Shown one piece after another: positions 36,855 to 45,619 of a stretch of 64,000 nucleotides of DNA. This DNA is from Pelagibacterium nitratireducens. Lineage in GTDB: Bacteria > Pseudomonadota > Alphaproteobacteria > Rhizobiales > Devosiaceae. Both the position numbers and the translations under genes were made by a program. Position 1 is the stretch's first letter; every line of letters starts with the position of its first letter. The stretch lies in NCBI RefSeq assembly GCF_037044555.1, contig NZ_CP146275.1, positions 62,001 through 126,000 of the forward strand, given 5' to 3'. The notes beneath the pieces were generated by a model. It was given only the letters and a program-made list of their open reading frames with translations. It did no database searches and was not told the origin of the DNA.

Positions 36855-37529
36855 ATGAGCCCAAACGCCCCGGAAACCGCTGCCCAACGGCTCGCGGACA
36901 TCAAGACCCGCATGGATCGAGCCGCCGGGCGGCTTGAAGGGGGCGCTCGCGCCAATCTGGTAGCCGTTTCCAAGACCTTCGATGCTTCGGCGATCGCTCC
37001 GGTCATTGAGGCCGGACAGCGTCATTTCGGTGAAAACCGTGTCCAGGAGGCGCAGGGCAAATGGCCCGCCCTGAAATCGGCATATCGCGATATCGTATTG
37101 CATCTGATTGGGCCGCTGCAGACCAACAAGGCGGGCGATGCGGTTGGATTGTTCGATGTCATCGAAAGCGTGGACCGCGACAAGTTGGCCAGGGTGCTCT
37201 CGGGTGAGATGGAAAAACAGAATCGGCATCTGCCTTGCTTCGTGCAGGTCAATATCGGGGGCGAAGCGCAAAAAGCGGGGGTGGCGGTATCGGAAACAGT
37301 CGCCTTCGTTGCCCGCTGCAGGGATCAATATGGGCTCGATATCGTTGGTTTGATGTGTATTCCCCCGGTCGAGGACGCTCCAGGGCCCTATTTTGCGCAG
37401 CTGGCGCGTTTGGCAAGAGAGGCCGGCGTTTCTCAATTGTCCATGGGGATGAGTTCGGATTTCGAGACGGCAATATTGATGGGAGCAACGCAGGTTCGGG
37501 TGGGTTCGGCGCTTTTCGGGGCTCGATAA
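36855..37529 (+). CDS. YggS family pyridoxal phosphate-binding protein (PLPBP)
   Basis: A 224-aa single-domain PLP protein related to alanine racemase N-terminal barrels, involved in vitamin B6 and amino acid homeostasis. The PLP-Lys motif LVAVSKTFDA is at about 35-44, HFGENRVQEAQGKW (about 57-70) is diagnostic, and the phosphate-binding end shows LSMGMSSDFETAI (about 197) and VRVGSALFG. It is divergent from leuS and lies 105 bp upstream of a response regulator. No catalytic activity is established for the family. Confidence 0.92.
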   Translation: MSPNAPETAAQRLADIKTRMDRAAGRLEGGARANLVAVSKTFDASAIAPVIEAGQRHFGENRVQEAQGKWPALKSAYRDIVLHLIGPLQTNKAGDAVGLFDVIESVDRDKLARVLSGEMEKQNRHLPCFVQVNIGGEAQKAGVAVSETVAFVARCRDQYGLDIVGLMCIPPVEDAPGPYFAQLARLAREAGVSQLSMGMSSDFETAILMGATQVRVGSALFGAR

Positions 37530-37634
37530 CGCGCATGTGATTGGCGAATGCCTCACTCAAGCTAGATTGAATCGTATGTCACTTCGAAAGACAGGTGTTT
37601 GCCGCTTGTCAGGAAAGAAGCGGGAGTTTTGCTG

Positions 37635-38318
37635 ATGAACAAGCGCCGTTTGCTGGTCGTCGACGACGACACCGATCTGCGGGCCGCATTGGTGGGGCAG
37701 CTCGAACCCTATCGCGAGTTCGACATCACGGAAGCGGGAACGGCCTCCGGAGCGCGTGAAACCGCCCGGGCGGGCCATTTCGATCTTATGCTGCTTGATG
37801 TTGGCCTGCCCGACATGGATGGCCGGGAAGCCCTCAAGATCATGCGCAGCGACGGATTTAGGGCGCCGGTCATCATGCTGACGGGGCAGGACAGCGAGTC
37901 CGACGAAATTCTTGGACTTGAAAGCGGTGCAAATGACTATGTCACCAAGCCATTCCGCTTTTCGGTGCTTCTGGCGCGCATGCGTGCCGCGCTGCGCCAG
38001 CACGATCAGAGCGAGGATGTGGTTTTCACCATCGGGCCCTACAGCTTCCAGCCTGCGGCCAAGACACTGGAAAATGGCGATGGTTCGAAGATCCGTCTGA
38101 CCGACAAGGAAACCTCGATCCTCAAATTCTTGTACCGGCAGGGTGCCAAGACCATTTCACGCGATGTCCTGCTCGCCGAAGTCTGGGGATACAACAATCG
38201 CGTCACAACCCATACGCTCGAGACCCATATCTACCGTTTGCGCCAAAAGATCGAACGCGACCCGTCAAATGCACGTCTTTTGGTCACTGAAGAAGGCGGA
38301 TACCGGCTGGTTCCCTGA
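37635..38318 (+). CDS. OmpR-family response regulator (CenR/OtpR-like)
   Basis: A 227-aa two-component regulator. The receiver domain (about 5-118) shows the acidic pair VVDDD near residue 10, the phosphoacceptor Asp in MLLDVGLPDMDG (about Asp56) and the switch Lys in VTKPFR (about 106). The C-terminal winged helix (about 130-227) includes LLAEVWGYNNRVTTHTLETHIYRLRQKIE. No kinase gene is nearby. The neighbouring cNMP-domain gene and the leuS/xth context recall Brucella OtpR and rhizobial CenR, envelope regulators; that orthology is inferred from memory and context. Confidence 0.85.
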   Translation: MNKRRLLVVDDDTDLRAALVGQLEPYREFDITEAGTASGARETARAGHFDLMLLDVGLPDMDGREALKIMRSDGFRAPVIMLTGQDSESDEILGLESGANDYVTKPFRFSVLLARMRAALRQHDQSEDVVFTIGPYSFQPAAKTLENGDGSKIRLTDKETSILKFLYRQGAKTISRDVLLAEVWGYNNRVTTHTLETHIYRLRQKIERDPSNARLLVTEEGGYRLVP

Positions 38319-38402
38319 TTTCCTCGGGGCCAGATCGGTCTAAGTCTTTGCGCGCGCGGTAATATATGCCAATCATACGCCCTCAACGCGCCGGGGGCAT
38401 GT

Positions 38403-38855
38403 ATGGACGAAGCGGCGGCAGTGGCCGCGTTGGCAGAACTCGATTTTTTTTCCAGCTTTTCTGATGAACAGCTGCGCCTTCTGGCGTTCGTTTGCGAAGA
38501 CGTTTCGCTTTCTCCTGGTGATGTTCTCTATACGGCAGGTGATGTTGCCGACGGCGGCTATGTCCTTGTGTCCGGCGCTCTTGAGACAACGGACTCGCCA
38601 GTTGAGGACAGTGGGCGGTTTCGCATCGATCCCGTTGCGCTGGTGGGAGAGCTCGGCCTGATGCTGACCCGTCCGCGCGGCGCATCGCTCCGGGCGGCGC
38701 GATCGAGCACATTACTGTTTGTGCCGCGCGGACCTTTTCTGAAACTGCTGAGAAGCCATCCCGAACTTGCCGAAGATGTCGCGGCAACAATCAGGGCCGA
38801 ACTTTCGCGCTATCTCGATTCCATTACCCGTCTGGGCGAGCGGTTTTCAGACTGA
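38403..38855 (+). CDS. Cyclic nucleotide-binding domain protein without HTH
   Basis: A 150-aa protein that consists of a cNMP-binding (CAP-ED) beta-roll: FFSSFSDEQLRLLAFVCEDVSLSPGDVLYTAGD (about 14-46) and ALVGELGLMLTRPRGASLRA (about 78-97), followed by a helical tail. The Crp-type C-terminal DNA-binding domain is absent. The PBC-like region is GELGLMLTRPRGAS, so ligand binding is possible but unproven. It lies 84 bp after the response regulator on the same strand and may modulate that pathway; a similar pair is known in Brucella (recalled). Confidence 0.8.
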   Translation: MDEAAAVAALAELDFFSSFSDEQLRLLAFVCEDVSLSPGDVLYTAGDVADGGYVLVSGALETTDSPVEDSGRFRIDPVALVGELGLMLTRPRGASLRAARSSTLLFVPRGPFLKLLRSHPELAEDVAATIRAELSRYLDSITRLGERFSD

Positions 38856-38859
38856 CATC

Positions 38860-38988
38860 TAGAGCCGTTCAGGATTTGATTAAATCAAATCCTCGGCTCC
38901 AAACCCTTGCTTTGTCGCGTGTCCGAACCGCAAAATCGTTTCCATCCCCGATCGCGTCGAGGACATGCTTTTGCTGGATACGCTCTAG
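38860..38988. repeat. Dispersed intergenic repeat, copy E
   Basis: Copy with a partly conserved hairpin (GAGCCGTTCAGGATTTGAT against ATCAAATCCTCGGCTC) and an extra stretch ATCCCCGATCGCGTCGAGGACATG not present in copies A and B. It begins TAGAGCC and ends CTCTAG. The closing CTA is the stop of xth on the - strand. It lies between two convergent genes. Confidence 0.85.
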
Positions 38989-39785
38989 GCGAAATCAACG
39001 ATTACCGGCACATGGTCGGAGGGTTTTTCCGACCATCCGCGGGCCGGGCGCAGGATATGGGCTGCTTTTGCGTGGGCCGCGATGTCGCGTGTCGCCCATA
39101 TGTGATCGAGCCGGCGGCCGCGGTCGGACATGTCCCAATCCTTGGCTCTGTAGCTCCACCAGGAATAGACTTTTTCCTCGATCGGTATGTGCTGGCGCAC
39201 AAGATCGACCCAATTGCGCCGGGAGAGCAGGCGGTCGAGGGCTTCGGTTTCGACTGGCGTATGGGAAACCACTTTGAGGAGCTGCTTATGGCTCCAGACG
39301 TCGTTTTCATGGGGCGCCACGTTGAAATCGCCGCAAATCAGCTGGCGCTCGTCGAAAACCAGATCGTCGAACCAATCTTCCATCTCGGCCAGAAAGTCGA
39401 GCTTGTGGCGGAATTTGGGGTTGATTTCGGGGTTTGGCTCGTCGCCGCCAGCGGGAACGTAGAAATTGTGTACGGTGAACGGGCCTTTGCCGAAGTCGAG
39501 CCGGGCCGAAACGTGGCGGCAGTCAGGGATGTCGCAAAAGCCGCGCGCCGTGATTTCGTCAAGGGGATGTTTCGAAAGTATGGCCACCCCGTGATAGCCT
39601 TTTTGCCCGTGAACGGCCTGGTGGGGATAGCCGGCATCGGCGAGGGCTGAGCGGGGGAACTGATCGTTCATGCATTTGATCTCCTGCAGACACAGGACAT
39701 CAGGGCCGTACTGGGAGAGAAAATCGAGGACGATGGGCAGGCGCAGCCGCACCGAGTTGATGTTCCAGGTGGCAAGCGAAGGCAT
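38985..39785 (-). CDS. xth: Exodeoxyribonuclease III (AP endonuclease)
   Basis: Cuts DNA 5' of abasic sites and removes 3' blocking groups in base-excision repair. The 266 aa exonuclease-endonuclease-phosphatase fold has ATWNINSVRLR (about 5-15), LQEIKC with the metal-binding Glu (about 34), CGDFNVAPHENDVW (about 155) and the terminal SDHVPVIVDF with the catalytic Asp-His. The ATG at 39785 is the start used by the family. It ends in the repeat element copy E. Close relatives are named XthA; some act mainly as AP endonucleases. Confidence 0.95.
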   Translation of the reverse strand: MPSLATWNINSVRLRLPIVLDFLSQYGPDVLCLQEIKCMNDQFPRSALADAGYPHQAVHGQKGYHGVAILSKHPLDEITARGFCDIPDCRHVSARLDFGKGPFTVHNFYVPAGGDEPNPEINPKFRHKLDFLAEMEDWFDDLVFDERQLICGDFNVAPHENDVWSHKQLLKVVSHTPVETEALDRLLSRRNWVDLVRQHIPIEEKVYSWWSYRAKDWDMSDRGRRLDHIWATRDIAAHAKAAHILRPARGWSEKPSDHVPVIVDFA

Positions 39786-39866
39786 AAGCGACTCTGAAGG
39801 ACGGGTAGGGGTGACGCCTTTATGACGGCCCGACCCGGTGCGGTAAAGCCCCGAGCCCATTCTCTC

Positions 39867-40496
39867 TCAGTTCGCGTTGACCGACCGGTAGGTGGGATCG
39901 ATGCGGAAATACTGATCGGGAATATCGACGCCCTTTTCGGTCTCGGTAATCGAAAACGTGGTTTCCACTCCGGAGGGCTCTATTAGGCTCCACTGTACGA
40001 GATCGAGTGACTCGCGATCAAAGATCAGCGAAACCTGCACGGTACCGATGGGGCTTTCATCAACAATCATTACCGATACGTGGGTTTCCGAGAGCACGAC
40101 GTCGGAGAGGTTGGAGTTGATCAGGCTGACCTCATCGCCGAGAAACTGGCGCAGCGGCACATTGTCCTGCGGATAGGCGTATTGGGTGCGCTCCTGACGG
40201 TCGATGACATAAAATCCGCGACCCTGCGAAATGATCTCTTCCCGACTTGGCGGGGCATAGCGGAAGCGCACCATGTCGGGGCGCTTGAGCCAGAATGTGC
40301 CCTCGATTTGCCCGCCCTGGCTGTCGATCTGGACAAAGCGACCAGCCATGGTGCGAATTTCGGTGTTGTGGGCCGAAATCTCTTGAAGGAGAAACTCTTC
40401 ATCCGGGGTCAGAACGCGTGACTGCGCATTGACGGGCATGGCCAGTGCGAGCGCGCAAATGCCTGCTGTCAAGAGTGCGGCGACAATGCGAATCAT
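39867..40496 (-). CDS. LolA-like outer-membrane lipoprotein carrier protein
   Basis: A 209-aa periplasmic protein of the LolA/LolA-like family, which shuttles lipoproteins from the inner to the outer membrane. A signal peptide with probable cleavage after VNA (about residue 24) starts the protein. QGGQIEGTFWLKRPDMVRFRYAPP (about 72-95) is the typical LolA strand region, and a C-terminal YFRIDP appears. It lies downstream of ftsK on the same strand, the usual place in rhizobia. A true LolA role is likely but not certain. Confidence 0.85.
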   Translation of the reverse strand: MIRIVAALLTAGICALALAMPVNAQSRVLTPDEEFLLQEISAHNTEIRTMAGRFVQIDSQGGQIEGTFWLKRPDMVRFRYAPPSREEIISQGRGFYVIDRQERTQYAYPQDNVPLRQFLGDEVSLINSNLSDVVLSETHVSVMIVDESPIGTVQVSLIFDRESLDLVQWSLIEPSGVETTFSITETEKGVDIPDQYFRIDPTYRSVNAN

Positions 40497-40660
40497 TTCA
40501 GGACTCCGTTTCGGTACAACAAGGGTCTGCCCCTTGAATGGTCGAGGTAAATCCCAATTGCGGCAAGAGCGCGAAACCGGACGACCGGGCGGTAAACTCA
40601 TCGTGTGACGGTGAGGTTCCTTGTCGGGGTCAGAGCATGTCCGCTTTTCTCCGTATCGCG

Positions 40661-40748
40661 AAAATCCTCCAAGTCTTTGTTTTGGCGCGTTTCCGAACCG
40701 CAAAACCGTTTCCATCCCCGATCGCGTCGAGTGCTGGACACACCCTAG
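40661..40748. repeat. Dispersed intergenic repeat, copy F (hairpin lost)
   Basis: Carries GTTTTGGCGCGTTTCCGAAC, CGCAAAACCGTTTCCATCCC and ATCGCGTCGAG before GTGCTGGACACACCCTAG. The long hairpin half is lost. The CTA at 40745-40747 is the TAG stop of ftsK. It lies between ftsK and the LolA-like gene. Confidence 0.75.
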
Positions 40749-43348
40749 TAGCCGTCGGCGTTGTCGCCAATCAGCACTTCGCGTTTGCCCGCATGGTTGG
40801 CAGGGGAAATGATGCCTTCGTGCTCCATGCGTTCGATCAGTGTCGCGGCCTTGTTGTAGCCCACCGAAAGTCGGCGCTGAATGTAGGAGGTCGATGCCTT
40901 CTTGTCGGAGAGCACGATGTTGACGGCCTTGTCGTAAAGCTCGTCGCCCGATCCGCCGAAGCCGCCGTCTTCGTCGATGCTGCTCTGGCCGTCATCGTCC
41001 TCGGCGGTTATCGATTCGAGATATTCGGGCGTACCCTGGCTCTTGAGATGGGCGACGATGTCCTCGACTTCGTTGTCGGCCACGAAGGCGCCATGGAGTC
41101 GCTTTATGCGCCCGCCACCGGCCATGTAGAGCATGTCGCCATTGCCAAGCAGTTGCTCGGCCCCCTGCTCGCCCAGGATAGTGCGCGAATCGATCTTGGA
41201 GGTCACCTGGAACGAGACGCGGGTGGGGAAGTTGGCCTTGATGGTGCCGGTGATCACGTCGACCGAGGGGCGTTGAGTCGCCATGATGATGTGGATGCCG
41301 GCGGCGCGCGCCATCTGGGCCAGCCGCTGGATCGTGCCTTCGATGTCCTTTCCCGCCACCATCATCAGGTCGGCCATTTCATCGACAATGACCACGATGA
41401 AGGGGAGCGGTTCGAGATCGAATTGTTCGCTCTCAAAGATCGCTTCGCCGGTTTCACGATCAAACCCGGTCTGAACGGTGCGCGTGAGCACTTCCCCCTT
41501 GGCGGCCGATTCGGCAACGCGGGCGTTGAACCCATCGATGTTGCGCACACCGATCTTGCTCATCTTCTTGTAGCGGTCTTCCATCTCGCGGACGGCCCAT
41601 TTGAGGGCGACGACCGCCTTGGCGGGGTCGGTGACGACTGGGGTCAAAAGGTGTGGAATGCCGTCATAGACCGAGAGCTCGAGCATCTTGGGGTCGATCA
41701 TGATGAGCCGGCACTGTTCCGGGCTCATCTTGTAGAGCAGGGAAAGGATCATCGTGTTGATCCCGACCGACTTGCCCGAGCCGGTGGTGCCGGCGATGAG
41801 CAGATGGGGCATGCGCGCCAGATCGACAATGATCGGTTCGCCGCCAATGGTCTTGCCCAGACAGATGGGCAGCTTGGCCTTGGCCTTGTCGAAATCGTTG
41901 GAGGCCAGAAGTTCGCGCAGAAACACGGTTTCGCGCGTCTTGTTGGGCAATTCGATGCCGATGGCGTTGCGGCCGGGGACGACGGCCACACGGGCGGAAA
42001 TGGCGCTCATTGAGCGCGCAATGTCGTCGGCCAGCGAGATGACGCGGCTCGATTTGATGCCCGGCGCAGGTTCGAGTTCGTAGAGCGTGACAACCGGGCC
42101 AGGACGCACATTGATGATATCGCCCTTGACGCCAAAATCTTCCAGAACGCCTTCGAGGCGCTTGGCATTGGCTTCGAGCGCTTCAGGATTGTGCTCCGGC
42201 AGGACCTGCGTCGAGCTGGGAGCAGCGAGCAGTTCGAGCGGCGGCAGTTCGAACCCGTCGGTTGGCAGAAATGACGCCTGGGCCTCGCGTATCTGGCGCG
42301 GGGAGGGGGCGGGACGGGGAGCCGGCGCCGCCACGCGGGCGCGTCCCCCCGAAGGTTGCTCGACGATCATGCGGGCAATGTCGTCAGCCTCGCGTCGAGG
42401 AGATGCTTCGGGCGCGTGTGCGTCCTCATAATCGTCGTAGGCGCTTTCGTCCCAATCGCGAGGGGACTGGGGTTCAGGATCTGATTGTTGCCGATCAAAT
42501 GGGATGGATTTGTCGAGCTGGGGTTCGAAATCATTGGTTTGCCAGTTGCGGGCCGGCATCTGCTCGGATGGCTTGCGGCGGAAAACCCGTTTTATCGCGG
42601 CCCGGGCACCATAGAGGGTATGGGCAAGAAAGCCGATCGTAATATCGAAAAGCCCGTTGGAATCGGGTGTGTCGTCAATTTCAGGCTCGGGCTCGGCGGC
42701 TTTCTTCCGGCGCGCAGTGGTCTTGGCCGGAACCGGCAAATCGCTCTCGAATGCGGGCCGCGACCGCGCCGAAAGCCAGACCAGCCCAAGCGCGGGAATG
42801 CCAAGCAGAACCGCATAAAGAATAGCGCCCCAGCCCTGCGGCGCATCGCCGGCCAGGGTGATGAACAGATTTGTGAATCCGGTGCCCACAAACCCGCCCA
42901 GACCAAGCGGCAGGGGCCAGCTTTCCGGCGAAGGAAAGCAGGCAAACATGCCCGTTGCCAGCACCGTGCCAAGCAGCCAGCCCGTCAGGCGCAGGCCGAG
43001 ATAGGAGGGAACGATGCGACGGATCATCGACCAGGACCACAACAGCGGCGGCAAAAGCAACAGCGGCGCGCCAAGCCCCAGAAGCTGAAAGCCGATATCG
43101 GCGATCGCCGCGCCGGCAAAGCCCAGCCAGTTTTCGACAGGTTTGTCGGTGGCATAGGAAAAGGACGGGTCATCGACCGACCAGGATGCCAGGGCCACGA
43201 GCGCCAGTGCACAGACCAGCGCGACCACGATACCGATGATTCGCACGGGGATGGTGATCGAAAGCACCGGGGTTGAGCGGTGGCTGTCGTCCAGATGCGG
43301 AGAAGGATGCAGGGTCATCGAGCGGCCGGTCGGTTTACGCAATACCAT
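40745..43348 (-). CDS. ftsK: DNA translocase FtsK
   Basis: Membrane-anchored motor that pumps DNA through the division septum and activates XerCD at dif. The 867 aa have four N-terminal membrane segments (about 30-190), a Pro- and charged-rich linker (about 200-370), and the motor with Walker [11 protein letters not shown] (about 526), Walker [18 protein letters not shown] (about 650) and [13 protein letters not shown]. The C-terminal gamma winged-helix (about 800-867), with [21 protein letters not shown], reads KOPS. ATG at 43348 preferred; ATG at 43318 possible. A CtrA-like site lies 23 bp upstream of the start codon. Confidence 0.97.
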   Translation of the reverse strand: MVLRKPTGRSMTLHPSPHLDDSHRSTPVLSITIPVRIIGIVVALVCALALVALASWSVDDPSFSYATDKPVENWLGFAGAAIADIGFQLLGLGAPLLLLPPLLWSWSMIRRIVPSYLGLRLTGWLLGTVLATGMFACFPSPESWPLPLGLGGFVGTGFTNLFITLAGDAPQGWGAILYAVLLGIPALGLVWLSARSRPAFESDLPVPAKTTARRKKAAEPEPEIDDTPDSNGLFDITIGFLAHTLYGARAAIKRVFRRKPSEQMPARNWQTNDFEPQLDKSIPFDRQQSDPEPQSPRDWDESAYDDYEDAHAPEASPRREADDIARMIVEQPSGGRARVAAPAPRPAPSPRQIREAQASFLPTDGFELPPLELLAAPSSTQVLPEHNPEALEANAKRLEGVLEDFGVKGDIINVRPGPVVTLYELEPAPGIKSSRVISLADDIARSMSAISARVAVVPGRNAIGIELPNKTRETVFLRELLASNDFDKAKAKLPICLGKTIGGEPIIVDLARMPHLLIAGTTGSGKSVGINTMILSLLYKMSPEQCRLIMIDPKMLELSVYDGIPHLLTPVVTDPAKAVVALKWAVREMEDRYKKMSKIGVRNIDGFNARVAESAAKGEVLTRTVQTGFDRETGEAIFESEQFDLEPLPFIVVIVDEMADLMMVAGKDIEGTIQRLAQMARAAGIHIIMATQRPSVDVITGTIKANFPTRVSFQVTSKIDSRTILGEQGAEQLLGNGDMLYMAGGGRIKRLHGAFVADNEVEDIVAHLKSQGTPEYLESITAEDDDGQSSIDEDGGFGGSGDELYDKAVNIVLSDKKASTSYIQRRLSVGYNKAATLIERMEHEGIISPANHAGKREVLIGDNADGY

Positions 43349-43370
43349 TTGGCGACAACCCTAGTCGTGC

Positions 43371-43389
43371 ATGGTTAACCTTGGATTAG
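43371..43389. promoter_or_regulatory. CtrA-like site upstream of ftsK
   Basis: ATGGTTAACCTTGGATTAG contains TTAA-N7-TTAG (one mismatch to TTAA-N7-TTAA) and, on the - strand, the CtrA half site TTAACCAT. It lies 23-41 bp before the ftsK start. Cell-cycle control of ftsK by CtrA is known in Caulobacter; here it is inference. Confidence 0.45.
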
Positions 43390-43411
43390 CGCATCGAGGT
43401 AATTTGACACC

Positions 43412-43442
43412 AAAACAAGGCCCCGCCGGGACGGGCGGGGCC
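43412..43442 (-). terminator. Terminator downstream of amt
   Basis: On the - strand, a 9-bp stem GGCCCCGCC / GGCGGGGCC with a 6-base loop followed by TTGTTTTG. It is the likely end of the glnK-amt transcript before ftsK. Confidence 0.7.
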
Positions 43443-43448
43443 AGCAGG

Positions 43449-43543
43449 CGCTGAAGAGGGGATGCAGCCCATATCATTTGCGAGTGGGAAGGCCTCTATG
43501 ATGTGGGGTCAAGAGGGATATGGGCTGCATGCCGTCTTCAGCG
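43449..43543. repeat. Long imperfect inverted repeat between amt and ftsK
   Basis: Outer arms CGCTGAAGA (43449-43457) and TCTTCAGCG (43535-43543), inner arms ATGCAGCCCATATC (43462-43475) and GATATGGGCTGCAT (43517-43530) are exact complements. The loop is 41 bases. It could fold into one long hairpin in the 3' region of the amt transcript. No second copy is visible in the window. Confidence 0.7.
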
Positions 43544-43581
43544 GGCAAGGCCCGGGCTTGCGCCCGGACCTTGGGGTTCGA

Positions 43582-44955
43582 TTACCGGAATTCGGGATAG
43601 GCTTCGACGCCGACTTCGGCCTTGTCGAGCCCCAGAACTTCGTCATCTTCCGTGGGCCGCAGGCCCATGGTCGCCTTGAGGATCAGCCACACGACGAAGC
43701 TGGCCACGAAGGTGAAGATGCCCACCACGATGATCGAGAGAAGTTGAACGCCAAGGTTCGCATCGGAGTTGGTGAAGATAACCGCGATGGTGCCCCAGAT
43801 GCCGGCCAGCAGATGCACCGGAATGGCGCCGACGACGTCGTCGATCTTGAGCCTGTCGAGGAGCGGGACCGCAAAGACGACGATGACGCCGCCGACTGCA
43901 CCGATCAGCGAGGCAGTGCCCAGGCCCGGGGTCAGAGGCTCGGCGGTAACCGAAACCAGGCCGGCAAGAGCCCCGTTGAGCACGAAGGTCAGATCGACCT
44001 TCTTGTAGATGATTGCGGTGAGGATCAGAGCGGCAATCGCGCCGCCGGCCGCACCGGCATTGGTGTTTGCCATGATCCGGCCCACGTCGGCCACGTCGCC
44101 GACCGAGCCCATCGCCAGCTGGGATGCGCCGTTAAACCCGAACCAGCCCATCCAGAGGATGAAGGTGCCGAGCGTGGCCAGAGGCATGGACGACCCGGGC
44201 ATCGCATTTACGGTGCCGTCCGGGTTGTACTTGCCGATGCGGGCACCAAGCAGGATGGCGCCGGCCAGGGCAGCCCAGCCGCCGACCGAGTGAACGACGG
44301 TCGAGCCGGCAAAATCGAGAAAGCCCATCGCATCGAGGAAGCCGCCGCCCCACTTCCAGGAAGCCTGGATCGGGTAGATCAGACCCGTCAGGACGACGGT
44401 GAAGATCAGGAACGGCAGGATCTTGATCCGTTCAGCCAGCGTGCCCGATACGATCGAGGCTGTGGTGGCGCAGAACATGACCTGGAAGAAGAAGTCCGAG
44501 CTGGTCGCGGCATACCCGAAATCGTCTGCACCATCGGCCGTGACGCCGACAGCTTCGAGAATACCAATACCGAAGGCACCCAGATATCCACCGGTATCAT
44601 CGGAGCCGATGGTCCAGTTGCCGAGCGGATACATCAGGTTATAGCCGATGAGGTAGTAAAAGATCGCAGCGATCGCAAAGAGCGAAATGTTCTTCAAAAG
44701 CTGCATCGATACGTTCTTGGTGCGCACCAGACCGGCTTCGAGCATGGCAAAGCCGGCAGCCATCCACATCACCAGCACGCCGCCGAAGATCATCAGGAAC
44801 GAATTGAGAATGAACACAACGTCGGCCGAGACACCCTCGGACACGGTTTCGACCACTTCCTCGGCCGCCGCGGCGTCCTGCCCCAGCGCGGGCAGTGCAA
44901 TGAGCAGGGAGGCTAGCGCCGCCGCACCCAGCAATTTGCTTGTCTTGAAATTCAT
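43582..44955 (-). CDS. amtB: Ammonium transporter (Amt family)
   Basis: Trimeric inner-membrane ammonium channel. The 457 aa begin with a signal-like leader that ends near ALGQDAAAAE, as in many Amt proteins, then 11 membrane helices with FAGSTVVHSVGGWAALAGAILLGAR (about 213-237, pore His) and HLLAGIWGTIAV (second pore His, about 379). It lies 32 bp downstream of glnK, the standard nitrogen-regulated pair. GlnK binds the cytoplasmic face and blocks the channel when nitrogen is plentiful. Confidence 0.96.
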   Translation of the reverse strand: MNFKTSKLLGAAALASLLIALPALGQDAAAAEEVVETVSEGVSADVVFILNSFLMIFGGVLVMWMAAGFAMLEAGLVRTKNVSMQLLKNISLFAIAAIFYYLIGYNLMYPLGNWTIGSDDTGGYLGAFGIGILEAVGVTADGADDFGYAATSSDFFFQVMFCATTASIVSGTLAERIKILPFLIFTVVLTGLIYPIQASWKWGGGFLDAMGFLDFAGSTVVHSVGGWAALAGAILLGARIGKYNPDGTVNAMPGSSMPLATLGTFILWMGWFGFNGASQLAMGSVGDVADVGRIMANTNAGAAGGAIAALILTAIIYKKVDLTFVLNGALAGLVSVTAEPLTPGLGTASLIGAVGGVIVVFAVPLLDRLKIDDVVGAIPVHLLAGIWGTIAVIFTNSDANLGVQLLSIIVVGIFTFVASFVVWLILKATMGLRPTEDDEVLGLDKAEVGVEAYPEFR

Positions 44956-44987
44956 GATTGTCCTTCTCCTAGTTGGACGCCAGGCTC

Positions 44988-45326
44988 TCAGAGGGCTTCC
45001 GTTCCGGTTTCACCGGTACGGATGCGGATGGCCTGTTCGAGATCGAGAATGAAAATCTTGCCGTCGCCGATACGACCCGTCTGCGCGGAGTCCTTGATGG
45101 CGCTGGCAACCGCGTCGATCTGAGCGGCGTCAACGGCGATCTCAACCTTGAGCTTGGGGAGGAAGTGAACGGCGTATTCAGTACCGCGGTAGATCTCGGA
45201 GTGACCCTTCTGACGTCCATACCCCTTGACCTCTGTTACGGTCATGCCGTGCACATCGAGCGAATTGAGGGCCTGACGGACCTCCTCGAGCCGCGATGGC
45301 TTAATAATGGCTATTAGCAGTTTCAT
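44988..45326 (-). CDS. glnK: Nitrogen regulatory protein PII (GlnK)
   Basis: Trimeric signal protein that reports 2-oxoglutarate and ATP/ADP levels and gates AmtB. The 112 aa are canonical: T loop GRQKGHSEIYRGTEYAVHFLPK with the uridylylation Tyr51, and C-terminal signature TGRIGDGKIFILDLEQA. A strong AAAGGAG ribosome site precedes the ATG at 45326. It is the first gene of glnK-amtB. A sigma-54-like promoter lies about 45 bp upstream. Confidence 0.97.
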   Translation of the reverse strand: MKLLIAIIKPSRLEEVRQALNSLDVHGMTVTEVKGYGRQKGHSEIYRGTEYAVHFLPKLKVEIAVDAAQIDAVASAIKDSAQTGRIGDGKIFILDLEQAIRIRTGETGTEAL

Positions 45327-45370
45327 GGGTGCTCCTTTCCGAATTCCGCACCTGACACGGGACACATGGA

Positions 45371-45387
45371 CTCAAGAGCCGTGCCAA
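45371..45387 (-). promoter_or_regulatory. Sigma-54 (RpoN)-like promoter for glnK-amtB
   Basis: On the - strand TTGGCACGGCTCTTGAG has a perfect -24 element (TTGGCACG) and a -12 element TTGA in place of TTGC. It ends 45 bp before the glnK start. NtrC/RpoN control of glnK-amtB is standard in rhizobia; the -12 mismatch lowers confidence. The rest of the 293-bp gap to the next gene is AT-rich, with nothing else I can name. Confidence 0.5.
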
Positions 45388-45619
45388 CCTGCTTTTTTTC
45401 TGATTAAGCATTTGATGAATAAGGCATTTTTCCGTGGCCGATGATGGCGTCAAATTCCTGACACAATTCGGCATGCCTAAAAAACAGGCAAGTTTGGTTC
45501 GATCTTTTAACGAATGGTGAATTTAAATGCACGGATGCCGATAGCGGTGCGGCAATCGTTTCCTTGCGTCATGGCGACTGCAGACGCATGCTCGGACCAA
45601 ACGATCGGGAGCATGCATC

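Noticed and set aside
43462..44916. A 484-codon + strand frame opposite amt
   Set aside because: Low-complexity charged translation, mirrors the codon pattern of the amt gene and crosses the inverted repeat. A shadow frame.
45507..45521. TTAA-N7-TGAA before the UbiH-like gene as a CtrA site
   Set aside because: One half is degenerate and nothing about the gene suggests cell-cycle control; such matches are common in AT-rich spacers.
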